Shown: piece by piece, positions 1 through 8,688 of the stretch
Layout of the letters: each line of letters begins with the position of its first letter
How positions within the stretch are numbered: position 1 is the first letter of the stretch
Source: Paracoccaceae bacterium
Lineage (GTDB): Bacteria; Pseudomonadota; Alphaproteobacteria; Rhizobiales; Stappiaceae
Reading direction: 5' to 3'
DNA: 63,518 nt
NCBI GenBank assembly: GCA_013373445.1
Contig: JABXHV010000060.1
Coordinates: 1-63,518 of the forward strand
The notes under the pieces: model-generated
The model's database searches: none
What the model was told of the DNA's origin: nothing
What the model saw: the letters and a program-made list of their open reading frames with translations, nothing else
Translations under genes and position numbers: made by a program

Positions 1-725
1 ATTCGATCAACTACATGTGGGGCACCACAGGCATTGGCTACAATGTTGAAAAGGTGAAAGCCGCTCTTGGTGAAGATGCTCCGGTTGACAGCTGGTCGAT
101 GATTTTCGATCCCGCAAACCTTGAAAAACTAAATGATTGTGGCGTCTTTTTCCTCGACGCGCCAACGGAGATCATTCCGGCAGCATTGAACTACCTTGGA
201 CTTGATCCGGACAGCAAGGACGTTGCGGACATTGAAAAGGCAGGTGAACTGCTGATGACCATCCGTCCCTACATTCAAAAGTTCCACTCTTCGGAATACA
301 TCAATGCATTGGCAAATGGCGACATATGCGTGGCTATCGGCTGGTCCGGTGATGTGTTGCAGGCGCGCGATCGTGCATCCGAGGCAGACAACGGTGTGAC
401 CGTTGAATATGTCATCCCGAAAGAAGGTGCCTTGATGTGGTTCGACCAGATGGCGATCCCTGCAGACGCACCGCACATGGAAGAAGCCATGATGTTCCTG
501 GATTTCATCATGCGTCCTGAGATCATGGCGAAGGCGTCTAACTACGTCTATTACGCTAACGGCAACAAGGCGTCCCAGCAATTCCTCAATGAAGATGTGA
601 TCGGCGATCCAGCCATCTATCCAACCGAGGAAACAGTCAAGAACCTTTACACCTTCACACCATATCCGCCGAAGGTGAACAGGATTGCGACACGTATCTG
701 GACCGCAGTGAAGAGCGGCCAGTAA
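1..725 (+). CDS. potF: Putrescine/spermidine ABC transporter, periplasmic binding protein (PotF/PotD family), 3' part only
   Basis: The frame is open from base 3 at the window edge, so the start and signal peptide lie outside; about 240 C-terminal residues are present. The piece opens with the family motif MWGTTGIGYN and contains GDICVAIGWSGD, both typical of polyamine-binding proteins of the PotD/PotF fold. The family captures putrescine or spermidine in the periplasm and delivers it to the PotHI permease. The ATPase and both permeases follow on the same strand, which supports the call. Which polyamine is bound cannot be read from this fragment. A strong hairpin follows the stop codon. Confidence 0.9.
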   Translation, partial: SINYMWGTTGIGYNVEKVKAALGEDAPVDSWSMIFDPANLEKLNDCGVFFLDAPTEIIPAALNYLGLDPDSKDVADIEKAGELLMTIRPYIQKFHSSEYINALANGDICVAIGWSGDVLQARDRASEADNGVTVEYVIPKEGALMWFDQMAIPADAPHMEEAMMFLDFIMRPEIMAKASNYVYYANGNKASQQFLNEDVIGDPAIYPTEETVKNLYTFTPYPPKVNRIATRIWTAVKSGQ

Positions 726-732
726 GTCTCGG

Positions 733-764
733 ATCGGCCCGGCCTTGTGAAAGGTTGGGCCGAT
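733..764 (+). terminator. Intra-operon hairpin between potF and potG
   Basis: A 12-bp stem (733-744 with 753-764, the last pairs being G-U) closes an 8-base loop and is followed by five T. It begins 8 bases after the potF stop. It looks like a partial terminator or an mRNA 3' stabiliser that lets binding protein be made in excess of the membrane parts. Confidence 0.75.
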
Positions 765-800
765 TTTTCATATAGGTGTGGGACCTGGTGGGGTAGTGTC

Positions 801-1958
801 TTGGCTAAAAAATCGGTTGGTCCATTGCGGCGTGAATTTGCGCCCTGGGATGACGTTACGGAACGTCCATTTATCGAATTCAGAAATGTCACCAAGCGTT
901 TCGGTGATTTTACAGCGGTCGATGACCTGAGCCTGAAGATCTATGAGCGTGAGTTTTTTGCGCTCCTTGGTGGTTCTGGCTGCGGCAAGACGACCTTGAT
1001 GCGTATGCTTGCCGGTTTTGAACGCCCAACAAGCGGAACTATTCTGCTCGATGGTCAGGACCTTGCGGGCGTGCCGCCGCATCGCCGACCGGTGAACATG
1101 ATGTTCCAGTCCTACGCCCTGTTTCCTCATATGAGTGTGGAAGCGAACATTGCCTTTGGGCTGAAGCAGGACAAGATGCCTGCCGAGGATCTCAAGGGGC
1201 GTGTTTCGGAGATGCTCAAACTGACAAAGCTGGAGGCGTTCGCGAAGCGCAAGCCGCATCAGCTCTCCGGCGGCCAACGACAGCGAGTGGCGCTGGCCCG
1301 CGCCCTGGCCAAAAAGCCCAAGGTTCTGTTGCTCGACGAACCTCTCGGAGCCTTGGACCGCAAGCTGCGTGAAGAAACCCAGTTTGAGCTCACTACCCTG
1401 CAGCAGGATTTAGGCATGACGTTCCTGATCGTGACTCACGACCAGGAGGAGGCAATGACGGTCGCGGATCGTATTGCTGTCATGGATGCAGGTCGCATCG
1501 TGCAGGTCGCTCCACCAGCAGAAATCTATGAAGCCCCTGGCTCCAAGTTCATTGCTGACTTTATCGGTGACATTAACCTGATTGAGGCAACGGTGGTTGA
1601 AAAGTCTGAGGGCGGTAGTGTGCTGAACGCCAAGGAGTTCGGCATTCATATCGAAACGGCCTCAACGACGAGTGCAGCCGTTGGAGATACCGTCTGGTAT
1701 GCAATTCGACCCGAGAAGATCGAAATTTCCCACGCCGACACGCTTGAGACCGACACCATGGTCAACGCTGTTCGCGCCGAGGTTTGGGACATCGGCTATC
1801 TGGGGGATGTGTCTATTTTCCATACACGTGTGGACGAGACCCTGGCAATCCGAGCGACGGTTGCGAACCGCAGTCGACATGTCGAGCGCCCGATCTCCTG
1901 GGACGACCAGGTTGCGATGAGCTGGGGAAGAGATGCCGGTGTCATTCTAGAGGCCTGA
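801..1958 (+). CDS. potG: Polyamine ABC transporter ATP-binding protein
   Basis: This is the cytoplasmic ATPase that powers polyamine uptake through PotHI. The frame extends upstream to an ATG at 747, but that lies inside the hairpin after potF. I prefer the TTG at 801, preceded by a GGTGGGG ribosome site, which gives 385 residues starting LAKKSVGPLRREFAPW, like rhizobial PotG. It has Walker A (GGSGCGKTT, near residue 60), the signature LSGGQRQRVALARAL (about 156-170), Walker B (VLLLDEP), the H-loop VTHDQEE, and a C-terminal TOBE-like domain after about residue 270. Walker A has GGSGCGKT in place of the commoner GPSGCGKT. The TTG start is inferred. Confidence 0.9.
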   Translation: MAKKSVGPLRREFAPWDDVTERPFIEFRNVTKRFGDFTAVDDLSLKIYEREFFALLGGSGCGKTTLMRMLAGFERPTSGTILLDGQDLAGVPPHRRPVNMMFQSYALFPHMSVEANIAFGLKQDKMPAEDLKGRVSEMLKLTKLEAFAKRKPHQLSGGQRQRVALARALAKKPKVLLLDEPLGALDRKLREETQFELTTLQQDLGMTFLIVTHDQEEAMTVADRIAVMDAGRIVQVAPPAEIYEAPGSKFIADFIGDINLIEATVVEKSEGGSVLNAKEFGIHIETASTTSAAVGDTVWYAIRPEKIEISHADTLETDTMVNAVRAEVWDIGYLGDVSIFHTRVDETLAIRATVANRSRHVERPISWDDQVAMSWGRDAGVILEA

Positions 1959-1995
1959 TGGTCTTGCAAACCACCCTGAGATGGAGCTGCACATA

Positions 1996-2913
1996 ATGAG
2001 CACTCAACACACGCCGAGACGTTCTTTGGGAAGCTGGTTGCTGATCGCGGCTCCGTTTCTCTGGTTGTTGATCTTTTTCCTTGCGCCATTTTTCATGGTG
2101 TTCAAGATTTCGTTGTCTGAAATCGCGATTGCTATTCCGCCCTATTTGCCAACGTTTGACTTGGACGGTGGGTGGGCTGCACTCGTTGATGATCTGAAGT
2201 CTCTGTCGATAGAAAACTATCTCTGGCTGACTGAGGATGACCTGTATTGGAAATCCTATCTGTCCAGCGTCCAGATCGCCTTGATCTCGACGCTGCTGAC
2301 ATTGCTGATCGGTTACCCGCTGGCTTATGGCATGGCGCGCAGCCCAAAAGCATGGCGTCCCACGCTTCTCATGCTGGTGATATTGCCGTTCTGGACCTCG
2401 TTCTTGATCCGTGTTTACGCATGGGTCGGAATTCTCAAGAACGAAGGTTTGTTGAACCAGCTGCTGCTGTGGCTGGGTGTGATCGATGAACCGTTGGTGA
2501 TCATGAACACCAATGCGGCTGTGTTCATCGGGATCGTCTATTCCTACCTCCCATTTCTCGTGCTGCCGCTCTATGCCACGCTGGAAAAGCTGGATGAAAG
2601 TCTACTGGAAGCTGCTCAGGATCTCGGGTGCCCGCCCTGGAAAACGTTCTGGACAATCACGGTTCCATTGTCGATCCCGGGTGTTGTTGCAGGGTGCTTC
2701 CTAGTGTTTATTCCAGCCGTCGGTGAATTTGTGATCCCCGACCTTCTGGGTGGCTCGAACACGCTCATGATTGGCAAGACCCTTTGGGTGGAGTTCTTCT
2801 CCAACCGGGATTGGCCCGTTTCCTCCGCAGTTGCGGTGATCCTCTTGCTTATTCTGGTGATCCCGATTGTGCTTTTCCAAAACCATCAGCAGAAATTGTC
2901 GGAGAGAGCGTGA
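1996..2913 (+). CDS. potH: Polyamine ABC transporter permease PotH
   Basis: An inner-membrane permease of about 305 residues with six predicted hydrophobic segments. The EAA loop that docks with the ATPase is visible as EAAQDLGCPPWKTFW near residue 205. The ATG at 1996 is chosen over the in-frame ATG at 1981 because GGAG lies at 1983-1986, at proper spacing. It follows potG by 37 bases and overlaps potI by one base (TGATG), so the two permeases are translationally coupled. The long periplasmic loop after the first helix is usual for PotH. Confidence 0.9.
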   Translation: MSTQHTPRRSLGSWLLIAAPFLWLLIFFLAPFFMVFKISLSEIAIAIPPYLPTFDLDGGWAALVDDLKSLSIENYLWLTEDDLYWKSYLSSVQIALISTLLTLLIGYPLAYGMARSPKAWRPTLLMLVILPFWTSFLIRVYAWVGILKNEGLLNQLLLWLGVIDEPLVIMNTNAAVFIGIVYSYLPFLVLPLYATLEKLDESLLEAAQDLGCPPWKTFWTITVPLSIPGVVAGCFLVFIPAVGEFVIPDLLGGSNTLMIGKTLWVEFFSNRDWPVSSAVAVILLLILVIPIVLFQNHQQKLSERA

Positions 2914-3725
2914 TGAAGGGTCCAAGCTGGTTCAATGTCACATCAATGGTATTTGGTTTTACGTTCCTGTATTTGCCGATCCTGTTGTTGGTGATCTTTT
3001 CCTTCAACGAGTCGCGGCTCGTAACGGTCTGGGGGGGCTTCTCCACAAAATGGTATGTGGAGCTCCTGGAGAACGACCAGCTCTTGGCCGCTGCTTGGGT
3101 GACGGCCAAGGTCGCCTTTATTTCCGCCTCTATCGCCACAGTCTTTGGAACCATGGCAGCGATCGTTCTGGCCCGAGCCGGACGGTTCTGGGGGCGGTCC
3201 ATGTTTTCGGGGATGATCTTTGCCCCATTGGTCATGCCTGAGGTTATTCTCGGTCTATCCTTGCTGCTCCTGTTTGTGGCGATCGATCAGTCGCGCGGCT
3301 TTTGGACAGTGATCATTGCACATACGACTTTCGCCATGTGCTACGTGGCCGTGGTAGTGCAATCACGTCTGGTCGGGTTCGATCGGAGCATCGAAGAAGC
3401 TGCGGAAGATCTAGGTTGTCCACCCTTGAAGACCTTCTTCTTGATCACGCTTCCGATCATCTTGCCCGGTGTGGTTGCCGGCTGGATGCTCGCCTTCACG
3501 CTATCGCTTGATGATCTTGTGATTGCCAGCTTTACGACGGGCCCCGGTGCGACGACGCTGCCAATGAAGATCTATTCTCAGGTTCGCTTGGGGGTGACGC
3601 CTGAAATCAACGCTGCTTGTACCGTTTTGATTGCCGTGGTGACGGGCGGTGTGATCGCGGCATCCATTGCCACGAAGCGCAGGCAGTCGCAGCATGAGGC
3701 GGACGAGTTTGCCGCCGCTGGGTAG
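2913..3725 (+). CDS. potI: Polyamine ABC transporter permease PotI
   Basis: The second permease subunit, about 270 residues and six hydrophobic segments, with an EAA motif (EAAEDLGCPPLKTFF) near residue 162. It pairs with PotH to form the membrane channel. Its ATG at 2913 overlaps the potH stop. The open frame runs back into potH, but homology begins at MKGPSWFN. It is the last gene of the operon; no clear terminator is seen in the 168 bases before the next gene. Confidence 0.9.
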   Translation: MKGPSWFNVTSMVFGFTFLYLPILLLVIFSFNESRLVTVWGGFSTKWYVELLENDQLLAAAWVTAKVAFISASIATVFGTMAAIVLARAGRFWGRSMFSGMIFAPLVMPEVILGLSLLLLFVAIDQSRGFWTVIIAHTTFAMCYVAVVVQSRLVGFDRSIEEAAEDLGCPPLKTFFLITLPIILPGVVAGWMLAFTLSLDDLVIASFTTGPGATTLPMKIYSQVRLGVTPEINAACTVLIAVVTGGVIAASIATKRRQSQHEADEFAAAG

Positions 3726-3893
3726 CGGCTGGGCTCAGGTAGCTACGGGTTTTCAGCCAAATTGGCGGCGGTGTCGCGGCTAAGTGCTTATGGAAAATTG
3801 CTTAGTGTTAGCCGTCGCTTTACTTGTGGCCTGTAGAAGGATCCTTGAAGGTGACGCGAAACGGTAAGCGCGTCCAGGGTTCGGTAGGGTTAG

Positions 3894-5012
3894 ATGCTGC
3901 ATAATCACGCAGAAGCCGAGTTGCAGGAAAATGTAGCCGCGGGTTTTACATGTCTGCAACACAAGGATTTGACGGACGCTGAACTCGAAGCGCTCTGGCA
4001 CAAGTTGCCCGGCGGCGCGGTCTCTACCCCATTTCAAACGCTTGAATTCCTCGAAGCCTTTTCTCGCCATATGACGAAGACGGTGAACGCTGGGCACCGG
4101 TTGCTTGAAGTCAGGGCGACGGGTAGCGACCAGCCTTTGCTTCTATTGCCTCTAATCATTCGGCCGCGTGGATTTGTGCGTATTGCATCGATCCCCGATC
4201 TGACACTCGCCGACCAGAACGCTCCTATTGTGGCCCGCAAGGCTGATATCCAGCCAGATCAGCTGGATGCGCTTTGGAGCGCGATTGTCGCTCAGCTCGA
4301 TGGCATCGATATTGTTGATATTTTCAATATTCCAGCTCAGGTGGGGGGGCTGGAGAACCCTTTGTTCAGTGTCGCTAAGGCAGCGGTTAATGACCAATTC
4401 TATCTGTTGGACCTTAAAGAGGTTGGCGACGTTGACCCCCGTTTGAAATCCAGACGCAAGAAGCTGCAAAAAGATATGCGATCCAAGTGGCGCCGACTGG
4501 AAGAACAGGGATGCCGACTTGAATGTGTTGAAGATACGCAGGAGCGCATTCGCCTCTGCGATACGATTTTTAAACACAAGCAAAAACGCTTCGATGAAAT
4601 CGGTGTTCAGAACGTTCTGTCTTCAAGCGCAGTTGAGAATTTTTACCGAAAGGTGATTGAAAATTCTCGGCCTGAAGAGCCGGTTGTGATGCACGCGATC
4701 TATCATGGCGATGAGGTGCTGGGCGCAACCATGTGTTTGGTTGCAAACGGGCTGGCGAACTGCGTACTGCTTTCAATGGGATCGGAAGAGTGGCAGGCCT
4801 TGTCGCCTGGGATGGTCGCCTTGACGAAAACCATCGAATGGGCACGTGGGGCCGGATACAGTTTCTTCAGTCTCGGAACCGGTACGCAGGATTACAAGAA
4901 ACGATTTGGCTTCGAAACTCATGATCTGAAGCGCATCCTGTTTCCGCTTACCTTAAAGGGGCAGGCGCATATCAAGCTGTCAAAACTGAAGTCGACTTTC
5001 CATAGGGACTAA
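3894..5012 (+). CDS. CelD/BcsL-like GNAT acetyltransferase
   Basis: A 372-residue soluble protein of the GNAT_6 type (CelD/BcsL family, distantly related to FemAB). The C-terminal half has the pattern expected of the acyltransferase fold: LGATMCLVANGLANCVLLSMGSEE at about 280-303 as split strands, then the glycine-rich stretch FFSLGTGTQDYKKRFG near 335-350. Family members are found with exopolysaccharide or cellulose genes and are thought to acylate sugars or peptides. Here there is no polysaccharide gene beside it, so the substrate is unknown. GGTAGGG precedes the ATG. It is probably independent of the pot operon, from which it is separated by 168 bases. Confidence 0.7.
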   Translation: MLHNHAEAELQENVAAGFTCLQHKDLTDAELEALWHKLPGGAVSTPFQTLEFLEAFSRHMTKTVNAGHRLLEVRATGSDQPLLLLPLIIRPRGFVRIASIPDLTLADQNAPIVARKADIQPDQLDALWSAIVAQLDGIDIVDIFNIPAQVGGLENPLFSVAKAAVNDQFYLLDLKEVGDVDPRLKSRRKKLQKDMRSKWRRLEEQGCRLECVEDTQERIRLCDTIFKHKQKRFDEIGVQNVLSSSAVENFYRKVIENSRPEEPVVMHAIYHGDEVLGATMCLVANGLANCVLLSMGSEEWQALSPGMVALTKTIEWARGAGYSFFSLGTGTQDYKKRFGFETHDLKRILFPLTLKGQAHIKLSKLKSTFHRD

Positions 5013-5046
5013 GCCTGACGTGATCTGGAAAAGCTGTGTTCGCTCA

Positions 5047-5289
5047 CTATTGTTGCGGAGGCTTGAACAGGTAAATGACGATCCAGACAGGAATGACGAT
5101 GAGGGCGCCCAGTATAATATTGGGAGTGGCCCACTGAACACCATCAACGATATATTGCCAAAGGCTTTCCGGTGTCAGGCCGATGTTTGCTAGAACGTCT
5201 GTCGCGGTAATATTCAATGCGCTCAAAATGACGCCGACGATCAGTGAAGTGATCGCAATCTTCGCAATCGTCGACAGAAATTGCAGCAC
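5047..5289 (-). CDS. Small integral membrane protein, DUF6460-like
   Basis: An 80-residue protein with two hydrophobic segments, about residues 8-28 and 55-76, and a polar centre. It ends in KPPQQ. It resembles the short rhizobial membrane proteins grouped as DUF6460, whose function is unknown; that match is from memory. It starts with GTG at 5289. It is convergent with the acetyltransferase gene, leaving only 34 bases between the stops. Confidence 0.6.
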   Translation of the reverse strand: MLQFLSTIAKIAITSLIVGVILSALNITATDVLANIGLTPESLWQYIVDGVQWATPNIILGALIVIPVWIVIYLFKPPQQ

Positions 5290-5531
5290 GCTCTCAAGCC
5301 TCTTTTTCTATTTCTCAGCAGAAAAACACTGAACAATTTGTATATTCATCGCTAAAGTTTGTGCTATGCACAATGCAATGCGGCTGCCTTGCTCCGCTCT
5401 TCTCACCTATGGCCAAGTATTCATTGGGCCAGAATTCTATGCTGTCTTCTAGCTTATTGGCATATTTGAGAGGAAGGCACCAGCAAGGATCAGGTCGTTT
5501 CAACGGCGAACGTAAGTTTTGGGAGAAGATT

Positions 5532-6227
5532 ATGGGAAAACTGTTTCCGGACGCAGCGTCGGCACTTGAAGGCCTGACGTTCGACGGAATGACTGTAATG
5601 GCTGGTGGGTTCGGCTTGTGCGGTATTCCGGAGAACTTGATTGTCGCGTTGCGAGACAGTGGTGCGACAAACATCACTGCAATTTCCAACAATGCTGGTG
5701 TCGACGACTTTGGTCTCGGCCTCTTGTTGCAGACACGCCAGATCAAGAAGATGATTTCATCTTATGTAGGCGAGAACGCAACGTTCGAAAAACAGTTTCT
5801 CAATGGCGAACTCGAGCTTGAATTCAATCCGCAAGGTACGCTTGCTGAGCGTGTTCGCGCAGGTGGTGCCGGCATTCCGGGGTTCTTCACCAAAACCGGA
5901 GTTGGAACCGTGATCGCAGAAGGCAAGGACCACAAGGAATTCAATGGTGAGACATACATCATGGAAACCGGTCTGGTTGCCGATCTCTCGCTGGTGAAAG
6001 CCTGGAAGGCCGATAAGGAAGGCAATCTGATTTACCGCAAGACGGCGCGCAACTTCAATCCGATGATGGCAACGGCCGGCAAGGCCTGTGTCGTTGAAGT
6101 CGAAGAACTGGTTGAGGTAGGGGAGCTCGATCCGGATCACATCCATACTCCTGGCATCTTCGTTGATCGGATTGTGGTCGGAACATTTGAGAAGCGCATC
6201 GAAAAGCGCACCATTCGTGAGGCTTGA
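5532..6227 (+). CDS. scoA: 3-oxoacid CoA-transferase subunit A
   Basis: Alpha subunit (231 residues) of a succinyl-CoA:3-ketoacid CoA-transferase, which moves CoA between succinyl-CoA and acetoacetate, or a similar 3-oxoacid, in the cytosol. The open frame runs upstream to 5361, but the ATG at 5532 has GGGAGAAG just before it and begins MGKLFPDA as in the family. The glycine-rich CoA loop MAGGFGLCGIPE is at about residues 22-33. It is 12 bases ahead of subunit B. The pair would feed ketone bodies from poly-hydroxybutyrate breakdown into acetyl-CoA; two phasin genes lie 8 kb away. Confidence 0.9.
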   Translation: MGKLFPDAASALEGLTFDGMTVMAGGFGLCGIPENLIVALRDSGATNITAISNNAGVDDFGLGLLLQTRQIKKMISSYVGENATFEKQFLNGELELEFNPQGTLAERVRAGGAGIPGFFTKTGVGTVIAEGKDHKEFNGETYIMETGLVADLSLVKAWKADKEGNLIYRKTARNFNPMMATAGKACVVEVEELVEVGELDPDHIHTPGIFVDRIVVGTFEKRIEKRTIREA

Positions 6228-6239
6228 GGAGACCGACTG

Positions 6240-6866
6240 ATGGCATGGACAAGAGATGATATGGCTGCACGCGCAGCCAAGGAGCTCGAAGATGGCTTCT
6301 ACGTGAACCTCGGCATTGGAATTCCAACCCTGGTTTCGAACCATATCCCTGAGGGCGTGACTGTGGCGCTGCAGTCTGAAAACGGCATGCTTGGCATGGG
6401 ACCTTTTCCGACAGAGGATGAGGTTGATGCGGATTTGATCAACGCAGGCAAGCAGACGATTACCGAACTGCCCCAGACCAGCTATTTTTCTTCTGCTGAC
6501 AGCTTCGGGATGATCCGTGGCGGTCACATCGACCTTTCGATCCTGGGTGCAATGGAAGTTTCAGAAGATGGCGATCTGGCCAACTGGATGATTCCCGGCA
6601 AGATGGTCAAGGGCATGGGGGGGGCCATGGACCTCGTTGCTGGCGTAAAGCGTGTTGTGGTCCTGATGGATCACACATCCAAAGCCGGTGACCCAAAGAT
6701 CTTGAAAAAATGCAGTCTTCCGCTGACAGGTGTGAAATGCGTTGACCTGATCATCACCAACCTGGGCGTCTTTGAAGTCGTCGATGGAGGTTTGAAAGTG
6801 GCCGAACTAGCACCTGATGTGACCCTCGAAGAGGTTAAGTCCAAGACGGAAGCTGCTATCGTCTAG
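6240..6866 (+). CDS. scoB: 3-oxoacid CoA-transferase subunit B
   Basis: Beta subunit of the same enzyme, 208 residues. The catalytic glutamate that forms the CoA thioester is in the [10 protein letters not shown] motif near residue 47, and the glycine-rich [14 protein letters not shown] lies near 100. GAGGA precedes the ATG. It forms a two-gene operon with scoA and is followed by a hairpin terminator. The substrate range (succinyl/acetoacetate versus oxoadipate) cannot be settled by eye, since PcaIJ is closely related, but no other protocatechuate gene is nearby. Confidence 0.9.
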   Translation: MAWTRDDMAARAAKELEDGFYVNLGIGIPTLVSNHIPEGVTVALQSENGMLGMGPFPTEDEVDADLINAGKQTITELPQTSYFSSADSFGMIRGGHIDLSILGAMEVSEDGDLANWMIPGKMVKGMGGAMDLVAGVKRVVVLMDHTSKAGDPKILKKCSLPLTGVKCVDLIITNLGVFEVVDGGLKVAELAPDVTLEEVKSKTEAAIV

Positions 6867-6889
6867 GGTGTACGAATAACCTGAACATG

Positions 6890-6922
6890 AAAACGGCGTG
6901 ACTTTCAAAGTTGCGCCGTTTT
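6890..6922. terminator. Bidirectional terminator between scoB and the iron permease gene
   Basis: A 9-bp stem AAAACGGCG (6890-6898) pairs with 6914-6922 and has T-rich sequence on both strands. It lies between converging genes and can serve both. Confidence 0.75.
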
Positions 6923-6926
6923 TGTG

Positions 6927-8624
6927 TCAGGTGGGTCTGTTCACGGTCGGCTCGGTCAGCTTGTTGGAGAGATTGGCGCGTAAGGAGACACCACTGGTGC
7001 GCGCCAGATAGATGACCGGCAGTAGGCCGACAATCACAATTGCCAGGGCTGGCAGAGCAGCATCTTCAAAGGCTTCGCGAGAGGCTGCTTCGAAGACTGT
7101 GGTTGCCAAGGTGTCAAAGTTGAAAGGTCGCAACAAGATTGTTGCAGGCAGTTCCTTCATGCAGTCGACAAATGTCAGCAGCAGCGCAGACAACAACACA
7201 GGTTTCAGGATCGGTAGATGGATCCGCTTCAGCATGCCGCCGCTCGCATCTCCCAGCGTTCTTGAAGCCATGTCCAGGCTCTTCGGAATTTTGCCGAAAC
7301 CACCTTCGACCTGACCATAGGCGACGGCCAGAAAACGGACCAGATAGGCGTATAAAAGGCCAGCTCCGCTGCCAAGCAAAAGGAGTCCGGTGCTGATGCC
7401 GAAGAAACGCTCCATTTGAAAATCAATGAAATTGTCTAGGGAGGCGAGCGGAATCAAAATACCGACCGCTAGAACAGTTCCCGGCAGTGCATAACCGATG
7501 GACGCGATGCGGACGGATAACTTCAAGAGAGGCGTCTCCTTGAGGCGCAAGGAGAAGACCAGAGTGACCGCGACGATCACAGTTAAGACGGCTGCGATGA
7601 TCGCAAGGCTGAGACTGTTGAAGATGGCGTTTTGGAACGAGGGTTCCATCACGCTGTCAAGACGTCTGCTGGCGCGGTCTGCCAGCAGCAACGCTGGTAC
7701 GATAAATCCCAAGAGTACTGGCAAGCCACAGCAAAGGAAGGCAAGTCCGGCGCGCCATCCGGTCAATAGAAAGACCTGTTGCTTGGATTGCTTGGTCGTT
7801 CGATTGTCGTACCGCTGCTTGCGCCTCGCAAAACGCTCCAGCCAGATCAGCAGGAAGACCATCGCAAGCATTGCCATCGACAATTGCGCGGCTCCTCCAA
7901 GATTGGAACGATTGAGCCACATGTCATAGACTGAAAACGTCAGCGTTCTGACACCGAAGAATGTCACGGCACCGATGTCGTTCAAGCACTCCATAAGAGC
8001 CAGGGCGGCGCCAACGGCAATGGCGGGACGGGCAAGAGGCAGGGCGACGCTGGCAAAGAAACGGTATGGTGAAGCGCCAAGCGTCCGAGAGACGTCAAGG
8101 ATCGAGTTGGGTTGCAGTAGAAATGATGCGCGGGTGGTCAAATATACATATGGATACAGCACGAAGCCCATGACGTAGATCGCGCCCGGCAAGGTTCTGA
8201 TGTCCGGAAACCAGTAGTCTTTTGCCGATTGATAACCCATCGCGGCTCGCAGAGTGCTTTGCAAAGGGCCGGAATAGTCGAGCACTTCAATATAGGAAAA
8301 CGCCATGATGTAGGTTGGAATGGCGAGTGGCAAAAGCAGTGCCCAGTCCAGGACGCCGCGGCCAGGAAACTGGCACATGGTTGTCAGCCAAGCTGTGCCC
8401 ACACCGATGACAATCGTCAGCACTGCGACACCAAACATCAATATCAGTGTGGTTTTCAGGGAGCCGGGCAGGACAGAAGATGTCAGGTGTGCCCATTGTT
8501 CGGTCGAACTGGAACTCGCAATGATTGCGACTGCAATGATCGGGACAAGGACAACGCACGACGTACCAAACGCGCCAACAGTCCAGGCGCGTTCACCGGC
8601 AATTAAGTTCCAAAGACCCTTCAA
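6927..8624 (-). CDS. Fe(III) ABC transporter permease, two-domain FbpB type
   Basis: A 565-residue membrane protein with two homologous permease halves of about six hydrophobic segments each, as in FbpB/AfuB. Each half has its ATPase-docking loop: SRTLGASPYRFF in the first and SRTLGDASGGML in the second. It moves iron delivered by the binding protein encoded upstream. The start is a TTG at 8624 with GGGAG nine bases before it. It follows the binding-protein gene by 64 bases in the same operon. No ATPase gene is present here, so that subunit must be encoded elsewhere. Confidence 0.85.
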   Translation of the reverse strand: MKGLWNLIAGERAWTVGAFGTSCVVLVPIIAVAIIASSSSTEQWAHLTSSVLPGSLKTTLILMFGVAVLTIVIGVGTAWLTTMCQFPGRGVLDWALLLPLAIPTYIMAFSYIEVLDYSGPLQSTLRAAMGYQSAKDYWFPDIRTLPGAIYVMGFVLYPYVYLTTRASFLLQPNSILDVSRTLGASPYRFFASVALPLARPAIAVGAALALMECLNDIGAVTFFGVRTLTFSVYDMWLNRSNLGGAAQLSMAMLAMVFLLIWLERFARRKQRYDNRTTKQSKQQVFLLTGWRAGLAFLCCGLPVLLGFIVPALLLADRASRRLDSVMEPSFQNAIFNSLSLAIIAAVLTVIVAVTLVFSLRLKETPLLKLSVRIASIGYALPGTVLAVGILIPLASLDNFIDFQMERFFGISTGLLLLGSGAGLLYAYLVRFLAVAYGQVEGGFGKIPKSLDMASRTLGDASGGMLKRIHLPILKPVLLSALLLTFVDCMKELPATILLRPFNFDTLATTVFEAASREAFEDAALPALAIVIVGLLPVIYLARTSGVSLRANLSNKLTEPTVNRPT

Positions 8625-8688
8625 GCACTGTCTCCCATCAGGATCTCATCATCCAAACTGGATCGCTTTATAAGGTCCCTGGCCTGTA

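Noticed and set aside
5757-6527. Minus-strand open frame of 256 codons
   Set aside because: It spans the scoA-scoB junction on the opposite strand; both genes are well supported.
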